A model generated the notes under the pieces. The model saw nothing but the letters and a program-made list of their open reading frames with translations, was not told the DNA's origin and ran no database searches. The position numbers and the translations under genes are program-made. Shown here piece by piece: positions 17,314-25,279 of a stretch of 45,696 nt of DNA; position 1 is the first letter of the stretch, and each line of letters opens with the position of its first letter. The stretch lies in IMG/VR virus record IMGVR_UViG_3300008110_010842, positions 1 through 45,696 of that record. One strand, written 5' to 3'. The stretch is from a virus.

Positions 17314-18209
17314 GGACATTTTTTCTCCACATCATGTGTGGCTTTACACACATTGTCCGATGGCATATTTGCCCGACCATCTTCGAGCCTCGCATCTTCG
17401 GTGCGAGGCTTTTTTGTTATAAATTTATTCTTAATTTTTTTGTGATTTTCATTAAAGCTTTCCAGAGAGGCAATCAAATCGAGTGTTTTTTCGCTTCCGT
17501 TTTTAGAACAAAAATTGGCAAGATTTTTATAAGTGTCATCGAAGCAATTATTGTTGGAATCCTGCCATAACTTTGAAATTTTAAATCTTTTGTTTTTAAG
17601 TATACTACTAACTTTTGCTCTTTTGTTGGCTTCTTTATCTGTCATTTTCTGCAAGGTAAAATCTGGATTTTTGGGCAACACCAAAACTTGAGCATATGGT
17701 TTTGATTTTTGGAAAATATGTTTTTGTCCTTGCTGTGGCAATTTGAACACTACAAAAAAATATGAAGTCCACCAATTAGTTTGAAGATGTCCGGGTACAA
17801 CACATGGTGTTTGATAGGTATGATCAGTAAAAAATCTTGGATGAGGCTCAAGTCTTAGTACATAGTTGTCTGGTACTTGTATATCCAAAAGAGCGTTGAG
17901 TCCATAATGCCCATCTGCAAATGTGCCTACTGGTATGTCATTAATTTGATTGATGACATCTGTGTTTTTTGACCAATCACATTCAAATTTTGCTTTGCCA
18001 TTTTCGTTTGTGACAACAAGATCGCTTTCGTATGGATATAATAATTCAAATCCATAAGTTGCAGCTTCAGTGAATGGTATGCAATGCCAAGGTTGCGCCT
18101 TGGATCCATGTGTTTTTGTTCTATCGCAACCAGACCATCCGGGAATTTGCAACTTAATTGGTTGCAAATTAAGCTCTGTAAAATTTGATCTGTATTTAAT
18201 CTGAATCAA
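17226..18209 (-). CDS. DUF6065-like protein, function unknown
   Basis: The 327-residue protein has CIPFTEAATYGFELLYPYES, a strand-rich middle with ALLDIQVPDNYVLRLEPHPR, then QTNWWTSYFFVVFKL and KSKPYAQVLVLPKN. This order (a 'P-x-x-x-A-x-x-(Y/H)-G-(F/W)-E' block, 'L-x-x-x-P', 'E-T/Q-(D/N)-W' and 'G/K-x-P-(F/Y)-(C/A)-x-x-x-(F/V)-P') matches my memory of the DUF6065 family found near glycan genes. A helical Lys/Asn-rich tail follows. The start is TTG 18209 with AGAGGG 7 nt upstream; no in-frame ATG fits. The last 30 codons lie antisense to the terminator and 3' end of the neighbouring gene and encode Pro/Met-rich sequence (GCMPPMSPPMPISPPMP), probably a by-product of the overlap. Confidence 0.65.
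   Translation of the reverse strand: MIQIKYRSNFTELNLQPIKLQIPGWSGCDRTKTHGSKAQPWHCIPFTEAATYGFELLYPYESDLVVTNENGKAKFECDWSKNTDVINQINDIPVGTFADGHYGLNALLDIQVPDNYVLRLEPHPRFFTDHTYQTPCVVPGHLQTNWWTSYFFVVFKLPQQGQKHIFQKSKPYAQVLVLPKNPDFTLQKMTDKEANKRAKVSSILKNKRFKISKLWQDSNNNCFDDTYKNLANFCSKNGSEKTLDLIASLESFNENHKKIKNKFITKKPRTEDARLEDGRANMPSDNVCKATHDVEKKCPYTAGAAGAAGAGCMPPMSPPMPISPPMP
17386..17416 (+). terminator. Intrinsic terminator for the 14.3-17.3 kb run
   Basis: The stem AGCCTCGCA/TGCGAGGCT closes a TCTTCGG loop that can form a C(UUCG)G tetraloop, followed by six or more T. It lies 72 nt after the stop at 17313 and inside the antisense coding region of the convergent gene. Confidence 0.85.
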
Positions 18210-18247
18210 AATAGTCCCTCTGAATAATATTATACATAGGAGCTAAA

Positions 18248-19243
18248 ATGAAACCAATAGGACCAAATGTTAATTCTTACGGCGGCAGTTTAAATACATG
18301 CCCAGAGAAATCATTTCAGACACGGTCTGAAAACAATGATCCGGCTCCGGGGTATTGCGATACGCCACCAGACAATCAAAACAACATGAACATAAGTCCT
18401 CCATCAGACTGGATGGATGATGTTTTATCAAGTAAAAAAATCAGTTTAGGCAGCGAGAATAATTGCGATCCCATGCAAGCCGGATCCATAGTAAACGATC
18501 TTGATCCTCCGAACAGAAATACTATTTACAGATATTCAAAATCTGTAAGAGCTACTGATGAAGCTGTCATGGATTTGTTTCGTGATCTTGTAATAATTGA
18601 CGAGGATGGCAAGGCACACGCTGTTCCAATCATTTGGGCTACTCAAGAACGAGCAGTCGCTGCTGTGGTGCAAGAAAATGTTAGAAAAGATGAAACATTG
18701 GTTGTAGATAGAATTCGTCTTCCAATGTTGGCCATCAGTTCCACTGAGTACAGTATTGATTCAGCCAGATACACCTACCACAAAGCCAGTAGTTTTCTGC
18801 GAGATTTGACTGGCAAACCGCAGTTTACAGCCAATGAAAAATATGAAAGAGACACGGTTTTCGGTGTCACAAGGGGCATACCTTTGGATATAGGTTACAC
18901 GCTAATTGCTTGGACTATGCAACTTGAGGACATGAATCAGATTCTTGAGCAAATTGTAACTAAATTTAGTCCCATAGCATACATAAAGGTTAGAGGCGTT
19001 CTTTGGGAGGTAATCGTTAAGCTTGATTCAATAGCGAACAACTTGGAAACTGAACCCGGTGATCAAGCGCTAAGAGTAATTAAGTTTCAATTTGGCCTGA
19101 CTGCTCAAACTTATGTCGCTCAACCGATCACAAGAAACAAAGCAGTGCTCAAGACTAAAATTGAAGTTGTCAATAGTCTTGACGAGGAGCAGATTAGCGA
19201 AGTATTACACAGATTAGAAGAAGCCGTTGAGGAATTGAAATGA
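18248..19243 (+). CDS. Tail completion / sheath-stabilising protein, T4 gp15-like
   Basis: The protein has 331 residues. After a disordered N-terminus (about 1-90), the core has YRYSKSVRATDEAVMDLFRD, AVPIIWATQERAVAAVV, LVVDRIRLPMLAISSTEYSI and IPLDIGYTLIAWTMQLEDMN, then ILEQIVTKFSPIAYI. T4 gp15 has the same order: an R-Y-x-x-L-M-x-D-L-F helix, V-P-I-x-Y-A-x-(K/Q)-E, a strand ending L-P-R/M, then I-x-Y-x-L-x-I/W-x-(T)-x-x-E-D-x-x-Q-I-x-E-Q-I-L-P-x-F-x-P. gp15 forms the ring that terminates the tail and meets the neck. The ATG has GGAG at good spacing, and the stop overlaps the next start (ATGA). The gene lies two ahead of the sheath, as expected for a tail module. Confidence 0.75.
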   Translation: MKPIGPNVNSYGGSLNTCPEKSFQTRSENNDPAPGYCDTPPDNQNNMNISPPSDWMDDVLSSKKISLGSENNCDPMQAGSIVNDLDPPNRNTIYRYSKSVRATDEAVMDLFRDLVIIDEDGKAHAVPIIWATQERAVAAVVQENVRKDETLVVDRIRLPMLAISSTEYSIDSARYTYHKASSFLRDLTGKPQFTANEKYERDTVFGVTRGIPLDIGYTLIAWTMQLEDMNQILEQIVTKFSPIAYIKVRGVLWEVIVKLDSIANNLETEPGDQALRVIKFQFGLTAQTYVAQPITRNKAVLKTKIEVVNSLDEEQISEVLHRLEEAVEELK

Positions 19244-19440
19244 TAGAAATAACAAACCTGCAAAAATTTCCGGTACAACTGATTATACGGTCTAGAAAAG
19301 CACCAAACAGCTTTACTACTCTCAACATACCGGGGATTGGAAAACAAAAGAATAAATTTCTTTTAGAAGATGAGAGAGCAACCGTATATATAGAACGAGC
19401 AGAGACAGCTGGTTTGATTGCTACTAAGGTGATAAATTAA
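19240..19440 (+). CDS. Small conserved-looking protein before the sheath gene
   Basis: The 66-residue protein has strands PVQLIIRSRKAPNSFTTLNI and a helix DERATVYIERAETAGLIATK. It starts within the stop of the gp15-like gene (ATGA) and ends 21 bases before the sheath start, so it is expressed with the tail genes. No known motif; function unknown. Its coupling and position suggest a tail-assembly accessory role. Confidence 0.7.
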   Translation: MIEITNLQKFPVQLIIRSRKAPNSFTTLNIPGIGKQKNKFLLEDERATVYIERAETAGLIATKVIN

Positions 19441-19461
19441 TATTAAGTTCAGGAGACAAAT

Positions 19462-21831
19462 ATGGCAATATTAAAAGGGTTCCCACCATCCAATACAATA
19501 AGTCCTTCAGTAAGAATTATTGAAAAGGATCTGACCTTCATCTCTACAACTCCATCTACACACAATGTGGCTGTTGTTGGTTTTGCTTCCAAAGGTCCAA
19601 TCAACACTCCAACAATCGTTTCATCTTTGGCCGAAATGGCAACCATTTTTGGAAACCCACATCCCGATACTGGCGATGCATATGGCGTTTATGCCGCTCA
19701 ACTTGCTCTACAGATCACAAACCAGCTTTATTACGTCCGTGTGGCTGAAACCAACCCTCTAAGCCCAAGTGTTGCTACTTTGGCAGAAGTTGATGCTACT
19801 GCTGCTGGCGGCAAGATTGACATTTTGTCAAGCACAGCTGGTCCTTACGACTTCACTGGTCTGGGCGACAAGTTCTTCCGTTGGAAGCTTAATGGCGTTC
19901 TTAACGATAAGACTCTAGTTGTGTTGGAAGACACTTATACTGCTGCTCAGCTTGCCACAACGCTTAACGATCAACTCGATGCTACTGTGGATGGAATTGA
20001 ATTCTACAACACTGGCAGCGTAATCGGAGTTCGATCAACTTGGGCTTACGGTACAGCTAGCGAACTAGAATTCATGTCTGTTGCAGACATGCTTGTAGGC
20101 GGTGCTGTGTCAGCTTCCAACAACTTGGTTGGACTTGGTACTAGCATGACCAGAGGTGCTGTAACTGGTTCAGAAGATCGTTATCCTGACGATGCCTATC
20201 ACGTTGCTGGACAATGGGACTTTACCGGTTCAACTGGTCTAAGCCTAACAATAATTGTTTCTGGTACAGACAACACCTCCATCGATGACGTTGCTCAAGT
20301 AATCGACTTGACCGATCTAGAAGGCAACATCTACTGGACAACTGCACAAGTTGTTACGGCTCTAAATAATGCTGTAACTTCAGCTGGTGTTCCCGGTGGT
20401 TTCACCATTACTGCTTCTGGCAACAATGTGGTAATCAGAACAGAAACCTACGGACGCACTGCAAGTTTGGCTGTTAAAGCTACAAGCACTGTGGATACCA
20501 TCTTTGGTTTTAGCAATAACATTGCAAGCGGCACAAGTCCCGCTGGCGCTTCTGATGATGTTGGCGCAACTGGTTACGGTCGCCTAACTGGTACCGACAA
20601 CGCCAGTGCTGCTGCTAGTTTCACCATTACTGCTGACAGTGTTGGTGTTGAAGGCAATGACACTGCGGTTGTCATCACCAATGATACTTCAGGCGGCACA
20701 TTCTCAATGAAAGTCTTCAGCAACAGCAATCCTGTTGAAAGCTGGGGCAACCTTACTAAAGACAATACAAGCCAATATTATGTTGGCACTTATCTTGCTC
20801 TAGTAAGCGATTACATCCGTGTTGTTGACAATACAGCCGAACCTGCTCCACCTGCAAACACCACTTCCGAGGGCATACTGCTAGCTGGTGGTACTGACGG
20901 CGTTCCTACAGATCCAGATGATCAGGATACTCTGCTCATTGGCAGCCCTGTATCCTTCAGTGGCATTTATGCACTTTCTGAACCAGAGCAAATCGACATC
21001 GATTTGATTGCAGTCCCCGGTCACTCTTCAACAAGAGTTGTGTTGGCTCTTCTAGACCTGTGCGAAAATTATCGTGCAGATTGCTTGGCAATTATCGATC
21101 CTCCATTTGGTTTAACTCCGCAAGAGATCGTTAACTGGCAAAATGGTTCACACCCACTGAATACAACTCGCTTTGATTCTGACTTTGGTGCTTTGTTCTG
21201 GCCTTGGGTCAAAATGCGTGATACCACAAACAACCAGTTTGTTTGGGTTCCTCCAAGCGGCGCTATTATCGCAACTATTTCTCGTAGCGATACTTTGGCA
21301 TTCCCTTGGTTTGCTCCAGCTGGCTACACAAGAGGCATTGTTCCCGGAATTCTTGATGTATACAGCAAGCCAACGGTTGCTGAGAGAGATTTGATGTATG
21401 GTTACAGAAACGCCATCAATCCAATTATCAGCTTCCCTGATGTAGCTGACTTCATCTTGTGGGGTCAAAAGACCTTGCAGAGAACTCCATCCGCACTTGA
21501 TAGAATCAATGTTCGCAGATTGATGTTCTACATTGAGAAAAATGTCAAGGCAGCAGCTAAATATCTGTTGTTTGAGCCAAACACTGACTCTTTGCGCCAG
21601 AGGTTTGTGACCAGCGCAGATCAAATCCTGCAAAGCGTGCAAGCAAACAACGGTGTCTATGATTACATTATCAAGTGTGACGAGGAATTGAACACTACTG
21701 ATGTGATTGATAGAAACGAATTGAGAGCTAGGATCGGTGTCCAGCCAGTAAGGTCAGCGGAATTCGTGTTCATTGAATTCTCCTTACACAGAACTGGAAC
21801 ATTTAATGAGAATACATCAGTTGTTGTCTAA
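19462..21831 (+). CDS. Contractile tail sheath protein (gp18-like)
   Basis: The 789-residue protein starts GFPPSNTISPSVRIIEKDLT followed by VAVVGFASKGPINTPTIVSS, the N-terminal sheath domain pattern (P-G-V/S-x-x-x-E-x-D...G-x-x-x-x-G-P). The C-terminal part carries the conserved sheath core: FPWFAPAGYTRGIVPGIL, then YGYRNAINPIISFPDVADFI, WGQKTLQRTPSALDRINVRR and a terminal strand. Between them (about residues 115-490) is a long Thr/Ser/Gly/Asp-rich beta insertion. It is larger than T4 gp18 (about 660 residues), mainly through that insertion, which should face outward on the tail. AGGAG precedes the ATG. The sheath contracts to drive the tube into the host envelope. Confidence 0.95.
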   Translation: MAILKGFPPSNTISPSVRIIEKDLTFISTTPSTHNVAVVGFASKGPINTPTIVSSLAEMATIFGNPHPDTGDAYGVYAAQLALQITNQLYYVRVAETNPLSPSVATLAEVDATAAGGKIDILSSTAGPYDFTGLGDKFFRWKLNGVLNDKTLVVLEDTYTAAQLATTLNDQLDATVDGIEFYNTGSVIGVRSTWAYGTASELEFMSVADMLVGGAVSASNNLVGLGTSMTRGAVTGSEDRYPDDAYHVAGQWDFTGSTGLSLTIIVSGTDNTSIDDVAQVIDLTDLEGNIYWTTAQVVTALNNAVTSAGVPGGFTITASGNNVVIRTETYGRTASLAVKATSTVDTIFGFSNNIASGTSPAGASDDVGATGYGRLTGTDNASAAASFTITADSVGVEGNDTAVVITNDTSGGTFSMKVFSNSNPVESWGNLTKDNTSQYYVGTYLALVSDYIRVVDNTAEPAPPANTTSEGILLAGGTDGVPTDPDDQDTLLIGSPVSFSGIYALSEPEQIDIDLIAVPGHSSTRVVLALLDLCENYRADCLAIIDPPFGLTPQEIVNWQNGSHPLNTTRFDSDFGALFWPWVKMRDTTNNQFVWVPPSGAIIATISRSDTLAFPWFAPAGYTRGIVPGILDVYSKPTVAERDLMYGYRNAINPIISFPDVADFILWGQKTLQRTPSALDRINVRRLMFYIEKNVKAAAKYLLFEPNTDSLRQRFVTSADQILQSVQANNGVYDYIIKCDEELNTTDVIDRNELRARIGVQPVRSAEFVFIEFSLHRTGTFNENTSVVV

Positions 21832-21865
21832 TAGGTAAATTTTATTAAGGTTAAAAGGAGATAAT

Positions 21866-22462
21866 ATGGCAATAAATATGGGCATAGGTAATATTGGCTT
21901 GTCCAGTAACCTATTTTTCAAAAGAAAATTCCGCTGGACGTTCTTTGTGTACAACATCGGCGGTGTTCCAGCCAAAGTAATTCCTGTGGATTACGTAAAG
22001 GTAGCCAACAGGCCTAATGTTTCCTTTGAGGAGACTGAAATTAATTACCTACATGGTAAAATGTACATTCCCGGCAAAGCAACTTTTGATGCCGTGACTG
22101 TAACTTACTACGACATCTCGCAGAAAAATGGCCAGACCATTGAAGCTCTATACGACTGGATTGGCTCGGTTTATGACTTCCTTGGGCCAGCTGGTACTGT
22201 TCGAAATCCCAAGATGTCCGGTGTTGCAAGCGGCATTGGCGGTTATGCTGCCGAAAGTTTGCTAACCATGTTCGATGGTTGCGGATCTGAACTTGAAAGA
22301 TGGTACCTTAACTCCTGCTGGCCACAAGCCGTAAACTTTGGCGACCTTGATTACAGCAACAACGAAGAAGCTACAATCGAAGTCACCATTCGCTACATGT
22401 TCGCCAAGTGGGAAAACAAGTGCGGAAGACAACCTGCTCCTTCCTGCGTGGGTTGCGGTTAA
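21866..22462 (+). CDS. Tail tube protein (gp19-like), first copy
   Basis: The 198-residue protein has tube-type blocks KFRWTFFVYNIGG, VKVANRPNVSFEETEINYLH, MYIPGKATFDAVTVTYYDI and LYDWIGSVYDFLG, ending in a Cys-rich tail (CGRQPAPSCVGCG). The pattern 'R-P-x-(I/V)-x-x-x-E-x-E-x-x-x-x-x-x-x-x-(I/F)-P-G-K-x-x-(W/F)' is that of T4-like gp19. AAAGGAG lies before the ATG. It directly follows the sheath, as in T4. A terminator follows at 22490. The C-terminal Cys pairs are unusual for a tube protein. Confidence 0.9.
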   Translation: MAINMGIGNIGLSSNLFFKRKFRWTFFVYNIGGVPAKVIPVDYVKVANRPNVSFEETEINYLHGKMYIPGKATFDAVTVTYYDISQKNGQTIEALYDWIGSVYDFLGPAGTVRNPKMSGVASGIGGYAAESLLTMFDGCGSELERWYLNSCWPQAVNFGDLDYSNNEEATIEVTIRYMFAKWENKCGRQPAPSCVGCG

Positions 22463-22489
22463 TCGCAATCTTCATAAAAGATTTACTAA

Positions 22490-22524
22490 AAAGCTCTCTA
22501 TTGTAATGGTAGAGAGCTTTTTTT
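22490..22524 (+). terminator. Intrinsic terminator between the two tube genes
   Basis: Eleven-base stem AAAGCTCTCTA/TAGAGAGCTTT with a 9-nt loop, followed by four more T. It would reduce read-through from the main tube gene into its paralogue. Confidence 0.85.
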
Positions 22525-22541
22525 ATACCAAGAGGTGATAT

Positions 22542-23090
22542 ATGGCTATAAATATGGGTTTTCCTAAATCTAATTATGCCTTTAAAAGGCCTTTTAGACA
22601 TATTTTTGCAATACCCGGAATAGTGGGTCATCCTGAATATGATGGCTTGTTTTGTAAATTAAATGAGAAAAGCGCTAGGCCTAATATATCTTTCAAGGAG
22701 ATGGAAGTACAACATTTAGGCCAGACGATTTCCTTTCCCGGCAAGGTAGTTTTTGAACCAATAAACATCACAGTCTGGGATACGATTCCCGGAGGTGGAC
22801 GCAGAGATTCATCAAATAATCCTGTTTGGCAATGGGTTAATTCATGGTATGACTTTTATCAAGGTGTCTACAAATCTCCTATTGGATTAAAGAGATCTGC
22901 AAATATTCGTATTTATGATGGTTGTGGTAACCTTCTAGAAAAGTGGGTATATGAAAACGCTTATCCAATAAATGTCAATTTTGGAGAGTTGGACATGGGT
23001 GCAAACAATGAAGTTCTTACTATTGAGATGCAATTGAAGTACGACAGAGCTTATTTGGTATTAAACGATTCGGCATATCAAAGTTGTTAG
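22542..23090 (+). CDS. Tail tube paralogue (gp19-like), second copy
   Basis: The 182-residue protein also starts MAINMG and shows the same blocks as the first copy: FRHIFAIPGI, SARPNISFKEMEVQHLGQTI, SFPGKVVFEPINITVWDTI, NSWYDFYQGVY and IYDGCGNLLEKWVYENAYPI. It is clearly homologous but diverged, and it lacks the Cys-rich tail. GAGGTG lies before the ATG, and a terminator separates it from the first copy, so lower or separate expression is likely. It could be a minor tube ring or an initiator comparable with T4 gp48/gp54. The 3' end overlaps the convergent gene by 4 bases. Confidence 0.85.
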   Translation: MAINMGFPKSNYAFKRPFRHIFAIPGIVGHPEYDGLFCKLNEKSARPNISFKEMEVQHLGQTISFPGKVVFEPINITVWDTIPGGGRRDSSNNPVWQWVNSWYDFYQGVYKSPIGLKRSANIRIYDGCGNLLEKWVYENAYPINVNFGELDMGANNEVLTIEMQLKYDRAYLVLNDSAYQSC

Positions 23091-23326
23091 TCTTCAAGAA
23101 ATTGATTGGCTTTAATGGCATCTCTGCATTTTGCCAAAAAATCTTCCAGTTCTTTAGGCTTGAGACCGAGAATTCTGCATGCTCCACTTTTGTTGAGTCT
23201 GCCTTTTTTGGTATAAACTTTGCTTTCATTCAAAAGCAAAGCCTCTATTGCCTGTCCGAAACCGCTATTTTCAAGTATTTGCAAGATCTCCTGTCTTTCC
23301 AATACTTCTAAAAAATTCTTTTTCAT
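23087..23326 (-). CDS. Small protein with helix-turn-helix-like region
   Basis: The 79-residue protein has an acidic helix (KNFLEVLERQEILQILENSG) and a segment GRLNKSGACRILGLKPKELE followed by a last helix. The 'x-x-K-S-x-(A/L)-C/S-R-x-L-G-x-x-x-x-x-(V/L)-E' pattern resembles a short HTH or a protein-interaction helical bundle found in phage hypotheticals. The ATG has no ribosome site; the AT box TATAAATT touches it directly. It is next to the late sigma gene on the same strand. Function unknown. Confidence 0.65.
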   Translation of the reverse strand: MKKNFLEVLERQEILQILENSGFGQAIEALLLNESKVYTKKGRLNKSGACRILGLKPKELEDFLAKCRDAIKANQFLED

Positions 23327-23334
23327 AATTTATA
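23327..23334 (-). promoter_or_regulatory. Late-promoter-like box TATAAATT touching the ATG
   Basis: Seven of eight bases match TATAAATA and the box is directly adjacent to ATG 23326. With no Shine-Dalgarno sequence this suggests a leaderless transcript, if it is a promoter. Confidence 0.35.
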
Positions 23335-23361
23335 TTACGTTTTAAATATTAAAAAGTCAAA

Positions 23362-23895
23362 TCATCTATCTTTATTTCTATTATTTTTCTTTGAATGTCT
23401 TCTGTTTTGCATGGTCATACCAAGTTTAAGTTGAAACATTTCATTATATTTCTTTTTTAATTCGTTGTAATTTTTAGCTGTACGCCATAGTTGTCGAAAA
23501 TGGTTTAATATACAAGTTGTCATATAATTGAATGCTTTCCCTTTATCTGGGTCGAATTTTTCAGCCCTTTCGAAACAAATAAGCACTCCTTCTTGTACGG
23601 CATCATCTTCATCTATATTGCTGAATTTGGCATAACGAACAATATTTTGCGAAAGAGTGTAAAAAGCGTGAGCCAATATACCTTGTGCCTCGGTAAAATC
23701 CGCATCGGCCTTGTATACATCCTGTTCTGTCAATTGGAGAGGTATTCTTATTGTTTGGTACTTTGAATTTACAGCTTGAGTTTGAGTTTCCAAATCTTTT
23801 CTAAGCAGATGCATTTTGTGTTTATTTTTTTTGGCTTGTTGAAACTTTATTATAATTGATTCAAAGGCTTTATTGTTAAGGTACTCTGTTGACAT
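23362..23895 (-). CDS. 55: Late-transcription sigma factor, T4 gp55-like
   Basis: The 177-residue protein starts MSTEYLNNKAFESIIIKFQQ, matching the T4 gp55 opening (N-N-K-x-x-x-x-x-I-I-x-(W/F)). Residues 70-150 form a sigma region 2: ILAHAFYTLSQNIVRYAKF, then DEDDAVQEGVLICFERAEKF, DPDKGKAFNYMTTCILNHFR and QLWRTAKNYNELKKKYNEM. The basic Arg/Asn/Lys C-terminus (RRHSKKNNRNKDR) could carry the clamp-binding or DNA-contact part. gp55 directs host RNA polymerase to late promoters of the TATAAATA type, and such boxes are visible before several virion genes here. GGAGG lies before the ATG. Its own CATAAATA box lies 22 nt upstream. Confidence 0.85.
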   Translation of the reverse strand: MSTEYLNNKAFESIIIKFQQAKKNKHKMHLLRKDLETQTQAVNSKYQTIRIPLQLTEQDVYKADADFTEAQGILAHAFYTLSQNIVRYAKFSNIDEDDAVQEGVLICFERAEKFDPDKGKAFNYMTTCILNHFRQLWRTAKNYNELKKKYNEMFQLKLGMTMQNRRHSKKNNRNKDR

Positions 23896-24095
23896 CTTCC
23901 TCCAAAAAAGAAAAAAATATTTATGAAATTTTAATTGACTATTTATTGCATCCGACTAAATTTCATAACTTGCATGAAATTAGTACAGTGCTAAGTCAGC
24001 AAAATTTCAATAAGTCTGGAGAAATTTTTCAAAAAATTTATGAGCAGAAAAACGGCATTAATATTGAAGAGAAGTCAGAATCAGCAGAAAATTGA
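23889..24095 (+). CDS. Short TPR-like open frame before the TPR gene
   Basis: An open frame of 68 codons begins at TTG 23889 (AAGGT upstream) inside the divergent gp55 start. It encodes one repeat-like helical hairpin (IYEILIDYLLHPTKFHNLHE, then FNKSGEIFQKIYEQKNG) that resembles the first TPR of phage TPR-glycosyltransferase proteins. It overlaps the following gene by 56 bases in another frame, and that gene's ATG 24040 has no ribosome site. It is either a small separate gene or the frame-disrupted N-terminus of the next one. Confidence 0.4.
   Translation: MTSSSKKEKNIYEILIDYLLHPTKFHNLHEISTVLSQQNFNKSGEIFQKIYEQKNGINIEEKSESAEN
23918..23925 (-). promoter_or_regulatory. Late-promoter-like box CATAAATA before gp55
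   Basis: It lies 22 nt upstream of the gp55-like ATG, leaving room for the GGAGG ribosome site. It would allow late autoactivation if functional. Confidence 0.35.
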
Positions 24096-24846
24096 TTCTT
24101 TAAAACAACACGATGCAGAAGTGTTTGTTTCGACAATTTTTGATGATGACAAAAATTGCAATGAGGAAAACTATAGTCTTTTTTGTGCGCAAAACAACTT
24201 GGATTCTTTTTTGTTGATTGAAGAAGATGAAGAAATAAAACATTTTGATTCAAGTTTTTCTTTCAATTACGTTTGTTTGACTGATGGAGAATGGATAGCC
24301 AAGCCAAAAAGAATTTTTAATTATAAATCCAACTACACATTTCAAGGCATGCCTTGCATACTCAAAAAAACAAATAGTCTAAAAGGGATCAAGGTTGATG
24401 AATCATTCAATTTTTTTAAAAATTTACACTTGGAAAAACAATACAAACAATTTGTTTTAGAAATAGAAAAGTGGTTTTTTCACAATGTAACCAATTACAG
24501 CAAAAATGTGATGTTAAGATACTATGCAGCGGTAATATATTTTATGGAAACTAAAAACATCAAAAGCGGATTGGTGCAACTATCTCAGGCTTTGTTGAGT
24601 CACCCGCAACACAGCGAACTCTGGTGTCTTTGGGGCGATCACTTGGTGCAATCCAAGCGATACCACGAAGCTTATCACATCTATGATACAGCAATTATTG
24701 CTGGCAAATATAGAAATATTTATGATGAAAATCCAGTGTGGTTAAAAAAATATGATACATATCCACAAGACATGATGCTGAAAATCAAAAAAATATTTGA
24801 TGAAACTAAGGTTTTTGAAATCAGAACCCAAGATCAAGTTCATTAA
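24040..24846 (+). CDS. TPR-containing protein, perhaps a degenerate glycosyltransferase
   Basis: The protein has 268 residues. Residues 25-120 (AEVFVSTIFDD, LDSFLLIEEDEEIKHFDSSF, YTFQGMPCILKK) recall a GT2-like beta/alpha core with a D/E-D-E step but lack clear donor motifs. Residues 150-240 have TPR helices: VTNYSKNVMLRYYAAVIYF, SGLVQLSQALLSHPQHSELW and GDHLVQSKRYHEAYHIYDTA. This layout matches phage proteins in which a glycosyltransferase-like domain is joined to TPR repeats. The start is weak (no Shine-Dalgarno sequence at ATG 24040). The 3' end overlaps the convergent gene by 26 bases. A TPR fold is likely; catalytic activity is doubtful. Confidence 0.6.
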   Translation: MSRKTALILKRSQNQQKIDSLKQHDAEVFVSTIFDDDKNCNEENYSLFCAQNNLDSFLLIEEDEEIKHFDSSFSFNYVCLTDGEWIAKPKRIFNYKSNYTFQGMPCILKKTNSLKGIKVDESFNFFKNLHLEKQYKQFVLEIEKWFFHNVTNYSKNVMLRYYAAVIYFMETKNIKSGLVQLSQALLSHPQHSELWCLWGDHLVQSKRYHEAYHIYDTAIIAGKYRNIYDENPVWLKKYDTYPQDMMLKIKKIFDETKVFEIRTQDQVH

Positions 24847-25279
24847 TGATTACTGTCACTTGATCTTCGTACCTTGCCATCGCTATTTGTTTTCTACCGG
24901 GCGGCAAGGCTTTCAAACGTTCCTCAACTTCTCCTATAGAACAATTAATTACTGAGAAATTATTAATGGTAGCCGGAATTTGCGCTTGTTGATTGACTTG
25001 TTGATTTTGAGGAGCCGAATGCTCAATTTTTGGCATGTTGGCATTCATTTCCTTGACTGCATCATTTGCTCCAGCGATGTCCTTTGTTGGATAATAAGCT
25101 TTCAACTGATCGGGAGCTTCTTTTACTATTCTTTGGATGATGGCCATGTTGCATGTACAACCGGGATTGGACATGTATTTTTGAACATCGCCATGCAAGG
25201 CATCAGGCAATGTCGCAATAAAAGACGGATCTCTTAGTGCATTTTTAATATCGGACAAGCTAATTTGTGGTAGTTTCAT
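24821..25279 (-). CDS. Unknown 152-residue protein with conserved Cys motif
   Basis: Residues 1-70 form a compact helical unit: LSDIKNALRDPSFIATLPDA, DVQKYMSNPGCTCNMAIIQR and VKEAPDQLKAYYPT, with a C-x-C at about 42-44. A Gln/Asn-rich linker follows, then a strand/helix part (NNFSVINCSIGEVEERLKAL and RYEDQVTVIINEL). Short phage proteins with an 'N-P-G-C-x-C-N' loop are common but uncharacterised. GGAG lies upstream of the ATG. It is the last gene of a four-gene minus-strand run (26183 to 24821). Function unknown. Confidence 0.7.
   Translation of the reverse strand: MKLPQISLSDIKNALRDPSFIATLPDALHGDVQKYMSNPGCTCNMAIIQRIVKEAPDQLKAYYPTKDIAGANDAVKEMNANMPKIEHSAPQNQQVNQQAQIPATINNFSVINCSIGEVEERLKALPPGRKQIAMARYEDQVTVIINELDLGF

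Noticed and set aside
17334-17353. Palindrome ATGTGTG-GCTTTA-CACACAT, similar to the replication element
   Set aside because: The arms match but the loop differs, and it lies downstream of a stop, not before a start. Not counted as a copy.
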